Of a stretch of 64,000 nt of DNA, positions 27,847 to 36,086 are shown piece by piece. The stretch spans positions 6,014,001 through 6,078,000 of the forward strand of contig NZ_CP011773.1 in NCBI RefSeq assembly GCF_001021385.1, read 5' to 3'. The position numbers and the translations under genes are program-made. The stretch is from Mycobacterium sp. EPa45 (GTDB lineage Bacteria; Actinomycetota; Actinomycetes; Mycobacteriales; Mycobacteriaceae). Each line of letters begins with the position of its first letter. The stretch's first letter is position 1. A model generated the notes under the pieces. The model was given only the letters and a program-made list of their open reading frames with translations, searched no databases and was not told where the DNA came from.

Positions 27847-28443
27847 GTGACCAAGATTGCCGACTACGAGGCGGAATCGTCGCCGTGGTCGCCGCGTGAA
27901 GCGGAGCTGCTGGCTGCCACCCTGCAGCTGCTGCAGCAGCACGGGTACGAGCGGCTGACCGTCGACGCTGTCGCAGCAACCGCCAAAGCGAGCAAGGCCA
28001 CGGTGTATCGGCGCTGGCCTTCGAAGGGCGAATTGGTTCTGGCGGCCTTCATCGAGGGCATCCGGTGCGCAGCGGTCCGCCCCGACACCGGCACTCTGCG
28101 CGGCGACCTGCTCCACCTCGGCGAAGCCATCACCGAGCAGGCCGCCCAACACTCCGCCACCATCCGCGCGGTCATGGTCGAGGTCTCCCGCGACCCTGCA
28201 CTGCGGGAGGCGATGCAGCACCAGTTCCTCGACCAACGCAAGGCGCTGATCGAGTCGGTCCTGCAGCAGGCCGTCGACCGTGGTGAGATCAATGCGGAGG
28301 CGATCACTGAAGAACTCTGGGATCTGATGCCCGGCTACCTGATCTTCCGGTCGATCGTTCCCAATCGCCCGCCTTCGGAGAAGACCGTGCTGGCTCTGGT
28401 CGACAATGTCATCGTCCCCAGCCTCACCCGTCCTCTCAGCTAG
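27847..28443 (+). CDS. TetR-family regulator of the mmpL region
   Basis: A 198-residue TetR regulator. The DNA-binding domain is LTVDAVAATAKASKATVYRRWPSKGELVLAAF. The C-terminal half matches the TetR_C group often found beside transporters. It is directly upstream of the orphan mmpL on the same strand, and TACCGTAC-type repeats occur before it, before mmpL (28468-28490) and before the distant mmpS-mmpL operon (58886-58940). This suggests it represses both exporters, as TetR repressors are known to do for MmpS-MmpL pairs in M. abscessus; this is inference. Confidence 0.87.
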   Translation: MTKIADYEAESSPWSPREAELLAATLQLLQQHGYERLTVDAVAATAKASKATVYRRWPSKGELVLAAFIEGIRCAAVRPDTGTLRGDLLHLGEAITEQAAQHSATIRAVMVEVSRDPALREAMQHQFLDQRKALIESVLQQAVDRGEINAEAITEELWDLMPGYLIFRSIVPNRPPSEKTVLALVDNVIVPSLTRPLS

Positions 28444-28467
28444 ACCGAAGTGTTGCCCGAGGCGATC

Positions 28468-28490
28468 CAGTACCGTACCGTACCGTCTAG
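28468..28490. promoter_or_regulatory. Tandem TACCG repeat, probable operator of mmpL
   Basis: CAG is followed by three tandem copies of TACCG and then TCTAG, 89 bases upstream of the mmpL start. The core AGTACCGTACCG differs at two of twelve positions from the complement of the element at 58929-58940 before mmpS. Confidence 0.55.
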
Positions 28491-28578
28491 AGCGATCGGC
28501 CCCAGCTGACCGGGAAACGATCTCTCCCCGCCATGTACGCCATGTAATCGTGTTCGCCGGTTATCGAAAGGCCAACGG

Positions 28579-31479
28579 GTGCAGAGGGTTTCGACGGACG
28601 CTCCAGACCAGCAGGGCGCCGACAAGTCGCTGACACACCGGTTCGCGCGGGCAACCCGGACGCTCTGCATCCCGATATTGCTGTTCTGGCTGGCGATTAC
28701 CGTCCTCAGCAACGCGCTGGTACCGCAGCTGGAAGTCGTCGGCAAAGAGCACAACGTGGCGCTGAGTTCGCCCGACTCACCGTCCCTGCAGGCGTTCAAA
28801 CGCATCGGCCAAGTCTTCGGTGAATTCGACTCCGACAGCGCGGCGATGATCGTCCTCGAAGGCGACCAACCGCTCGGTGCCGACGCGCACCGGTACTACG
28901 ACGAGCTCATTCGCCGAGTGTCCGCCGACCACAAGCACGTCCAACACATCCAGGACTTCTGGGGTGATCCCCTCACGGCCGCCGGAGCCCAGAGCCCCGA
29001 CGGCAAGGCCGCCTACGTTCAGGTATTCCTCTCCGGCAACCAGGGCGAAGCGCTGTCGCTGGCCTCCGTCGACGCCGTCCGCGACATCGTCGACCACACC
29101 CCGGCGCCGCCCGGCGTCAAGGCATATGTCACCGGTGCGGCACCTCAGGTCGCCGACCAGTTCGAGAGCGGCGATAAGGGGACAACGAAGGTCACCCTGC
29201 TCACCATCGGGGTGATCGCGATCATGCTGCTGCTGGTCTACCGGTCGGTGGTCACCTCGCTATTGATGCTGATCACGGTTCTCATCGAAATGTCCGCCGC
29301 CCGGGGCATCGTGTCGTTCCTGGCCAACTCTGGGTTCATCGGACTTTCGACGTACTCGACGAACATCCTGACGCTGTTGGTCATCGCCGCCGGCACCGAC
29401 TACGCAATTTTTCTCGTCGGCCGCTATCACGAAGAGCGGTCGGCCGGCGTCGACCGGGAGACCGCCTTCTACGACACGTACCGCGGAACCTCCCACGTGA
29501 TCCTGGGTTCGGGGCTGACCATCATCGGCGCGGTCTACTGCCTGAGTTTCACCCGGAATCCCTACTTCCAGAGCCTCGGCATTCCGGCCGCCATCGGCGT
29601 CTTCATCGCGCTCATCGCTGCGCTCACCCTCGCCCCGGCCGTGCTGACGATCAGCACGCATTTCGGTCTGCTGGACCCCAAGCGCCGCGCCCGGACCCGG
29701 GGTTGGCGACGTATCGGGACCGCCATCGTGCGCTGGCCGGGGCCGATCCTCGTCGTGTCGCTGGGGATCGCGCTGATCGGCCTGCTGGCGCTGCCGGGTT
29801 ACAAGACCAGCTACGACGTCGGCGCTTACATGCCCGGCGATGTTCCGTCCAATGTCGGCTACACCGCGGCGGAGCGGCACTTCTCGAAAGCGCGGCTCAA
29901 TCCCGAACTGCTGATGATCGAGACCAACCACGACCTGCGGAACCCCACCGACATGATCCTGTTGGAGCGGGTGGCCAAGGCCGTCTTCCATACCCCGGGA
30001 ATTGCGATGGTCCAATCCATCACGCGCCCACTGGGAACCCCGCTCGACCACAGCTCCGTGCCATTCCAGATCAGTGCTCAAAGCAGCGCTCAGATCAACA
30101 ACCTGCCCTACCAACAGGCGCGCGCCGCGGACCTTCTCAAGCAGGTCGGGGAGATCGACAAGACGATCAACATCCTGCGCCAGCAGTACGCGCTTCAGCA
30201 AGAGAGTTCGGCAGCCACTCACGAGCAGGTCGAGGCGTTCCACCAAACCGTCGCCGTCGCACAGGATCTGCGCAACAAGATTGCGAACTTCGACGACTTC
30301 TTCCGGCCGCTGCGTAACTATTTCTACTGGGAGCCGCACTGTTTCGACATTCCGGCGTGCGCGGCGTTGCGTTCGGTCTTCGACGCGCTCGACGGGATCG
30401 ACGCCCTGACCGATCAATTGGCCAATGTCACGGCGAGCCTGGACAAGCTGGACGCGCTGCAGCCGAAACTGCTCGCCTTGATCCCGCAGCAGATCGACAG
30501 CCAGCAGGCCAACCGCGATCTGTCGATGACGAACTACGCCACCCAGTCCGGTCTCTACGATCAAACGGCGGCGGCGCTACAGAATGCGACCGCCCTCGGT
30601 GCGGCCTTCGACGCATCCAAGACCGACGACTCGTTCTACTTGCCGCCGGAAGCCTTCAGTAACAGCGAGTTTCAGCGCGGCCTGAAACTGTTTCTCTCAC
30701 CCGACGGCAAGGCCGCCCGGATGATCATCACCCACGATGTGGATCCGGCTACACCCGAGGGTCTTTCGCACATCGAGTCCATCCGGCACGCCGTACAGGA
30801 AGCGGTGAAGGGAACCCCTCTGGCCGGGTCGAGCATCTACATCGGCGGCACGGCGGCGACCTACAAAGACATCGCCGACATGGCCAAGTACGACTTGATG
30901 ATTGCCGGCATCGCCGCGCTCAGCCTGATCCTGCTCATCATGATGTTCATCACCAGAAGCATTGTGGCCGCGTTGGTTATCGTCGGTACGGTGGCGCTGT
31001 CGTTAGGCGCCTCGTTCGGGCTCTCAGTGCTGGTGTGGCAGGACCTGCTGGGCAAGCCGTTGTACTGGGTGGTCCTCGCGTTGGCGGTGATCCTGTTGCT
31101 GGCAGTGGGTTCGGACTACAACCTGCTGTTGATATCGAGGTTCAAAGAGGAGATCGGGGCAGGGCTGAACACCGGCATCATCCGCGCCATGGCCAGCACC
31201 GGTGGCGTGGTCACGGCCGCCGGCCTGGTGTTCGCCTTCACGATGGCCTCGTTCGCCTTCAGTGATCTTCTGGTGCTCGGCCAGATCGGCACCACCATCG
31301 GACTGGGCCTGTTGTTCGACACGCTGATCGTCCGGTCGTTCATGACGCCGTCGATCGCCGCCCTGCTGGGCCGGTGGTTCTGGTGGCCGTTGCGCGTGCG
31401 GCCGCGGCCGGCCAGCGCGATGTTGCGCCCTTACGGATCCCGGCCCGCGGTGCGCCAACTACTCCTCTGGGATGACTGA
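28579..31479 (+). CDS. MmpL family RND lipid transporter, without mmpS partner
   Basis: A 966-residue MmpL exporter in the inner membrane. TM1 is near residues 30-50; a large porter loop follows; TM2-6 around 205-360, TM7 near 385-405, a long second loop with coiled-coil and paired cysteines ([13 protein letters not shown]), and TM8-12 near 770-930. The proton-relay pairs [16 protein letters not shown] and [15 protein letters not shown] are intact. It is very similar to the mmpL at 55534 along its full length. The GTG start with GAAAGG upstream is nearly identical to the start region of mmpS at 58853, although no mmpS is present here. It follows a TetR gene. Confidence 0.93.
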   Translation: MQRVSTDAPDQQGADKSLTHRFARATRTLCIPILLFWLAITVLSNALVPQLEVVGKEHNVALSSPDSPSLQAFKRIGQVFGEFDSDSAAMIVLEGDQPLGADAHRYYDELIRRVSADHKHVQHIQDFWGDPLTAAGAQSPDGKAAYVQVFLSGNQGEALSLASVDAVRDIVDHTPAPPGVKAYVTGAAPQVADQFESGDKGTTKVTLLTIGVIAIMLLLVYRSVVTSLLMLITVLIEMSAARGIVSFLANSGFIGLSTYSTNILTLLVIAAGTDYAIFLVGRYHEERSAGVDRETAFYDTYRGTSHVILGSGLTIIGAVYCLSFTRNPYFQSLGIPAAIGVFIALIAALTLAPAVLTISTHFGLLDPKRRARTRGWRRIGTAIVRWPGPILVVSLGIALIGLLALPGYKTSYDVGAYMPGDVPSNVGYTAAERHFSKARLNPELLMIETNHDLRNPTDMILLERVAKAVFHTPGIAMVQSITRPLGTPLDHSSVPFQISAQSSAQINNLPYQQARAADLLKQVGEIDKTINILRQQYALQQESSAATHEQVEAFHQTVAVAQDLRNKIANFDDFFRPLRNYFYWEPHCFDIPACAALRSVFDALDGIDALTDQLANVTASLDKLDALQPKLLALIPQQIDSQQANRDLSMTNYATQSGLYDQTAAALQNATALGAAFDASKTDDSFYLPPEAFSNSEFQRGLKLFLSPDGKAARMIITHDVDPATPEGLSHIESIRHAVQEAVKGTPLAGSSIYIGGTAATYKDIADMAKYDLMIAGIAALSLILLIMMFITRSIVAALVIVGTVALSLGASFGLSVLVWQDLLGKPLYWVVLALAVILLLAVGSDYNLLLISRFKEEIGAGLNTGIIRAMASTGGVVTAAGLVFAFTMASFAFSDLLVLGQIGTTIGLGLLFDTLIVRSFMTPSIAALLGRWFWWPLRVRPRPASAMLRPYGSRPAVRQLLLWDD

Positions 31480-31618
31480 CGGCACTGTCAGCAAGAACAC
31501 ATTGTTTCCACATTGAGATCTAGGTTTGTCTCAATTGCAACATGGGTAACTTTAGTAACAGCGCTGAGGCCTCGGCGCCGCCCTGACCAGCTAAGAAAGA
31601 GTCGAATGGATCACCCTT

Positions 31619-32104
31619 ATGAACACAATCCTGTACTTCAGCTCCAATGGCCCCGTATATGAGACCCGCGCCTACACCAAGGCCGATATCGACCGCCTCT
31701 TCAAAGGCCGGCAGCTTCACTGCCTGACCAGCCCCGACCGACAGTTCGACTTCTGGTTCAGCCCGTCATCACCGGGATGCCAGAGCCGGATCAATGTGCA
31801 AGCAACCGAAGTTCTTCTGGCAACAACCAATTTCACCGCCAAGTCGGTGCCGCTGCTGCCCGGCTGCGTAGTCGTCGCCACTCACGATGCAGACGGCGAC
31901 CTCGACGGGCTCAGCTGGCAACAGCTCGACCTCCTGGTCCGTAAGAACCGCTCGCTGACCACCCGCGAACTGCGCGTGCTGGACAAGAGGATTCAGCGCC
32001 ACAACCGGCGCCAGTCCCGGCCGGTCCGCCCCGCCGCGGTCACCCCCCTGCCCGCCGCGAAATCACGCACACCGGTGCAGCGCACCGCGAAGGCGGCTTC
32101 CTAA
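31619..32104 (+). CDS. Hypothetical protein with basic tail
   Basis: A 161-residue cytoplasmic protein of unknown family. It starts MNTILYFSSNGPVYETRAYTKADIDRLF and later contains DGLSWQQLDLLVRKNRSLTTRELRVLDKRIQRHNRR, followed by a basic Pro/Ala tail of the kind that binds nucleic acid non-specifically. The 139 bases upstream are unusually AT-rich for this genome and could hold its promoter. An inverted repeat lies downstream at 32181-32251. Confidence 0.6.
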   Translation: MNTILYFSSNGPVYETRAYTKADIDRLFKGRQLHCLTSPDRQFDFWFSPSSPGCQSRINVQATEVLLATTNFTAKSVPLLPGCVVVATHDADGDLDGLSWQQLDLLVRKNRSLTTRELRVLDKRIQRHNRRQSRPVRPAAVTPLPAAKSRTPVQRTAKAAS

Positions 32105-32180
32105 ACCCTCGGTGTCCCGCGCTGAACTCGATGGGCACTTCTGCCGGCCCGCTGATGCCGGACGCTCGCGATAGTCGGCT

Positions 32181-32251
32181 CCCGCATCGACTTTCACCTT
32201 TCGCAGCGGAAGATCGAGTGCGGCGGTCCAAAACGTGAAAGTCGACGCGGG
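32181..32251. repeat. Large inverted repeat, possible terminator or element
   Basis: CCCGCATCGACTTTCAC at 32181-32197 is matched by the complement of GTGAAAGTCGACGCGGG at 32235-32251 with one mismatch; the loop is 37 bases. It lies between two same-strand genes. The long loop is unusual for a simple terminator, so it could be a small dispersed element or a regulatory RNA structure. Confidence 0.5.
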
Positions 32252-32344
32252 CCGCGGTCAGGGGTCGTAGATCCGCGCGCGATGCCCGCGTTCTACGCAC
32301 TTTCGCTGATGTTTGGCCAATCGCTGGGACCGATGCTGGCTAGC

Positions 32345-35300
32345 ATGAGCGCAATCGAAGCGGAGTCGCCGCTGCTGACTTGGAGCGAGCACATCGTGGG
32401 GGAGCTGCCAACCGGAACCGTGACGTTGTTGCTTGCCGACGTCGAGGGCTCCACCCGGCTGTGGGAAACCCAGTCCGAGTCCATGGCGGCTGCCCTGGGG
32501 CAGCTCAACCGCACCCTCGACGATCTGGTCAGCGCCTATGGCGGTGTGCGGCCCGTCGAGCAGGGCGAGGGTGACACTTTCGTCGTCGCGTTCGCCCGGG
32601 CCAGCGACGCCGTCACGTGCGCCCTGCAGCTGCAGCTGGCACCGCTGACGCCCATCCGTCTGCGCATCGGGCTGCACACCGGCGAGGTACAGCTGCGCGA
32701 CCCCGGCAACTACATGGGGCCCACCATCAACCGGACCGCACGCCTGCGCGACTTGGGCCACGGCGGCCAGACCTTGCTGTCAGGTGCCACCGAACAGCTC
32801 GTCGTCGACCGGCTGCCCGCCGATGCCTGGATGACCGACCTCGGCGTGCATCCGCTCCGCGATCTGCCGCGGCCCGAGCGGGTTGTTCAGCTGTGCCACC
32901 CGGAGTTACGCAACGATTTTCCGGCGCTGCGTACCGCCGGCGACGTCGCCGGCCGGCATCTTCCGGCGCAGCTGACCAGTTTCATCGGCCGTGATGTGCA
33001 GCTCAGCGAGACCGAGCAGGTCCTCAAGGAGAACCGGTTGGTCACGCTGACCGGCTCGGGCGGCGTCGGGAAGACCCGGCTGGCGGTGCGGGTGGCCGGG
33101 CGGATGGTCGATGTCTTCGCCGGCGGAGTATGGTTTGTCGACCTCGCTCCGGTCACCAATCCTTCTGTGCTACCCCTGGTTCTGGCGCGCACACTGGGTC
33201 TCGCAGATCAGGCCGGCCGCTCCACCATGGAGATCGTCGCGAAGTTTGTCCAAAATCGCCGGATGCTGCTGGTACTCGACAATTGCGAGCATCTACTCGA
33301 CGCCTGCGCGGAACTGGCGGTGGCCATCCTTGACGCCGGCCCAGAACTCAGCGTGCTGGCGACCAGCCGAGAGCCGATTGGGGTCGGCGGCGAGGTGATT
33401 TGGCGGGTGCCCTCGCTGTCTTTGGTGGACGAGGCCATAGAGTTGTTCGTTGACCGCGCCCGACGCACCCGGCCGGATTTCGCTCTCACAGAGGGTAATT
33501 CGTCGGCGGTCGCCGAGATTTGTCGCCGTCTCGATGGCATGCCGTTGGCAATCGAGTTGGCCGCAGCGCGGACACGCACGCTGTCGCTGCCCCAGATTGT
33601 CGACGGCCTCCACCACAGCTTCCGGTTACTCGCCGGCGGGGCGCGCAGCGCTGTTCGCCGCCAGCAGACCTTGCGCGCGTCGATCGACTGGTCGCACACC
33701 ATGCTCACCGATCCGGAGCGTGTGCTCTTCCGTCGCCTCGCGGTCTTCATGGGCGGCTTCGATCTGGCTGCCGCCGACACCGTCGGAGCAGACGCAGACG
33801 TCGAGCACTTCCAACTCATCGATCTGCTCGGTCTGCTTGTCGACAAGTCACTGGTGGTCGCCGAAGAAGTTCACGGGATGATGCGGTACCGCCTGTTGGA
33901 GACCGTCCGACAGTACGGGCTCGAAAAGCTCGCTGAATCGGGCGAGGCCGTGACGGTGCGCAATCGGCATCGCGATCACTACACCGAAGCCGCGGCCACG
34001 CTCGAGGCGCGATCAGGCGGCGACGGAACACCGCTGATTCCGTGGGCCGAACTCGAGATGGACAACCTGCGAGCGGCTCACGCTTGGAGTTGCGACGCCG
34101 CTGAGTTCGGGTTCGCTCTGCGGTTGGTATCGGCCTTGCAGCGACTCTGGTTGGCAAGTGGGCGGTTTCGTGAAGGCGTGGCCGGATTCGACGCCGTCTT
34201 CGGCGACGCGCGCTACCGCGACGCCGATGTGGAGCCCGAGGTATGGGTGCGGGCGGTTGCCGATGCGGGTCTGCTGGCTATCTGGTTCTCCGTCCCCTTC
34301 GACCTGCAGCGAGCGGAGGAGGCTCTGGCAGCGGCGCGTCGTTTCGATCACTCGGCGCTCACCGTGCGGAGTCTCATCACCTGCGCCATGCTCGCTTTCT
34401 CCGATCCCGAACGGGCGCACCCCTATTTCACCGAAGCGGCTGATCTTGCCCGCGCATCCGGTGATCTCGCCGCGCTGGCTCAGCTACGCGCCTACCAATG
34501 CTTCGTCAGCGGTGCCATGGGTGACCCACTCGCTGCGCAGTCGGCAGGCGAGGAGGGGCGCGATCTTGCCCACGCGACCGGCGACAGCTTCATGTCCCGG
34601 TACAGCAGAGCGTTTCTCAGCAGCGCGCTGGCAATGCAGGGCAAGCTGGCCGAGGGGGTCCTGGTGTCCCGGGCGCTGGTCGATGAGGCGCAGGCGGTCG
34701 GTGACGCCGCGATGGAATTCTTCGGGCGGATAACACTCGCGCAAGCGTTCGCATTCGCCGGCGATGCTGCGGCGGCGCGCGAATCGGCCGAAATCGCGCT
34801 GGAGACTGCGGCCGCTCTGGGCGGCTTCCACGAGGACAGTGGATACGCGGCGCTGGCGGTGGCCGCGCTTGCGGCGGGTGATGCCGAGGGGGCCAAGCAG
34901 GCCTGCGACGCAGCCTGGCGGGTTACCTATCCGCTGAAAGAACTGCTCACCAGAACCATGCTGCCGATGGTTGACGCGGCACTGGGATGCGGCGATCTGC
35001 TCGGTGCCCGCCGATGGGCGAACGACACCGTCGCGGTCGCGCCGGGGTTCCATCGGATGCGCGCTCTGACTTCGCGGGCGCGGGTCGCCCTCGTGCAGGG
35101 TGAACGGCAACAGGCCGACACCGACCTACACGACGCCGTCACGATCGCAGAGCACACCCGGGCGTATCTGTTCCTCCCCGATGCCCTCGAATGCCTCGCG
35201 GCATTGGCCGCCGACAACGCCCCGGAGAACGCTGCCCGCCTTCTCGGCGCGGCCGAGAGTATGCGGCAACGGCACGGCGAGAAGCGCATTCCGATGTTTC

Positions 35301-35644
35301 AGGCGATGTATGACGCGATGTTGTCGTCGGTTCGGGACATATTGGGTGAGAACCACTTTGATGCCGCGTGGCTGGAAGGAACAGCGCTGTCAACCACCGC
35401 GGCGATTGCCTACGCGCAGCGAGGTCGGGGTGTGCGTGGGCGACCGGCCAGTGGCTGGGAATCGTTGACCCGCAGCGAAGTGGACGTCGTACGACTTGTC
35501 AGCGAAGGGCTGTCCAATAAGGACATTGCGTCGCGGCTGTTCATCTCGCCCCGCACCGTGCAATCACATCTCACGCACGTGTACACCAAACTCGGAGTCA
35601 CATCGCGCGTGCAACTCGCGCAGGAAGCCGCCCGGCACAGCTGA
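32345..35644 (+). CDS. Adenylate cyclase-like/NB-ARC ATPase/LuxR regulator
   Basis: A regulator of about 1099 residues. The N-terminal class III cyclase-like domain (about 20-190) has LLADVEGSTRLWE and QGEGDTFVVAF with the two metal-binding aspartates, and NRTARLRDLGHGG. The usual substrate-specifying lysine is not seen; the region reads VEQGEGD, as in the Rv0386 type. An ATPase domain follows with Walker A GSGGVGKT near 236 and Walker B LLVLDNCEH near 308, then winged-helix and TPR-like repeats, and a LuxR helix-turn-helix at the C-terminus (about 1040-1099, SNKDIASRLFISPRTVQSHL). ATG 32345 is chosen by comparison; 32333 and 32282 are alternatives. Confidence 0.85.
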   Translation: MSAIEAESPLLTWSEHIVGELPTGTVTLLLADVEGSTRLWETQSESMAAALGQLNRTLDDLVSAYGGVRPVEQGEGDTFVVAFARASDAVTCALQLQLAPLTPIRLRIGLHTGEVQLRDPGNYMGPTINRTARLRDLGHGGQTLLSGATEQLVVDRLPADAWMTDLGVHPLRDLPRPERVVQLCHPELRNDFPALRTAGDVAGRHLPAQLTSFIGRDVQLSETEQVLKENRLVTLTGSGGVGKTRLAVRVAGRMVDVFAGGVWFVDLAPVTNPSVLPLVLARTLGLADQAGRSTMEIVAKFVQNRRMLLVLDNCEHLLDACAELAVAILDAGPELSVLATSREPIGVGGEVIWRVPSLSLVDEAIELFVDRARRTRPDFALTEGNSSAVAEICRRLDGMPLAIELAAARTRTLSLPQIVDGLHHSFRLLAGGARSAVRRQQTLRASIDWSHTMLTDPERVLFRRLAVFMGGFDLAAADTVGADADVEHFQLIDLLGLLVDKSLVVAEEVHGMMRYRLLETVRQYGLEKLAESGEAVTVRNRHRDHYTEAAATLEARSGGDGTPLIPWAELEMDNLRAAHAWSCDAAEFGFALRLVSALQRLWLASGRFREGVAGFDAVFGDARYRDADVEPEVWVRAVADAGLLAIWFSVPFDLQRAEEALAAARRFDHSALTVRSLITCAMLAFSDPERAHPYFTEAADLARASGDLAALAQLRAYQCFVSGAMGDPLAAQSAGEEGRDLAHATGDSFMSRYSRAFLSSALAMQGKLAEGVLVSRALVDEAQAVGDAAMEFFGRITLAQAFAFAGDAAAARESAEIALETAAALGGFHEDSGYAALAVAALAAGDAEGAKQACDAAWRVTYPLKELLTRTMLPMVDAALGCGDLLGARRWANDTVAVAPGFHRMRALTSRARVALVQGERQQADTDLHDAVTIAEHTRAYLFLPDALECLAALAADNAPENAARLLGAAESMRQRHGEKRIPMFQAMYDAMLSSVRDILGENHFDAAWLEGTALSTTAAIAYAQRGRGVRGRPASGWESLTRSEVDVVRLVSEGLSNKDIASRLFISPRTVQSHLTHVYTKLGVTSRVQLAQEAARHS

Positions 35645-35647
35645 CTT

Positions 35648-36021
35648 TCAGGCCGGCCGGGTCTCGACGAAGGTAAGCGCGGCGCCTACGCCATCCTTCG
35701 GCGTGTACCGCAAGACCGTGACCTGACCATCGTGGACCGTTGTCGACAAGTTTGCGCCATAGATCTTGCTCGCAACGGCGTCGGAGCGCGGGCCCCCTGC
35801 ATGAACATCTCGACGGTGTGCTCGCCGGGCTCGCACGCGACGAAGTGGGCTTCGTAGAACGGCTCCTCGGTCCGCCGACCGTCGACCTCGATGACAGCCG
35901 TGCTGCCCTGCGCGACTGCTCTGCCGATGACGTCGAGATACGCGGCATGCAGCAGCTTGCCGATGACCTTCTGGCCGGGCGTCAACCCAACCTGGATCTC
36001 GATGCCGGTCGGCCCGTTCAC
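35648..36021 (-). pseudogene. Hypothetical small protein, frameshifted
   Basis: Reading from ATG 36021 gives MNGPTGIEIQVGLTPGQKVIGKLLHAAY...EHTVEMFMQG. A second frame then continues GPRSDAVASKIYGANLSTTVHDGQVTVLRYTPKDGVGAALTFVETRPA to a stop at 35648. Joining the frames needs one more base in the C run at 35793-35797 (G run on the coding strand). The joined protein would have about 124 residues, a beta-rich fold and no recognised family. Either a real frameshift or an error in the homopolymer explains this. Confidence 0.55.
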
Positions 36022-36086
36022 AGAGAGGGAGCCTAGCCCACGCGATTAGCGGTTTTGCGTCGTCGGCAAATACGATCGATGGCGCA

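Noticed and set aside
29260..30564. Minus-strand frame of 434 codons inside mmpL
   Set aside because: Antisense shadow of the MmpL coding sequence; the mmpL frame has conserved transporter motifs.
31542..31586. Short frame MGNFSNSAEASAPP before the 31619 gene
   Set aside because: Only 14 codons, no ribosome-binding site and no sign of a leader-peptide attenuator.
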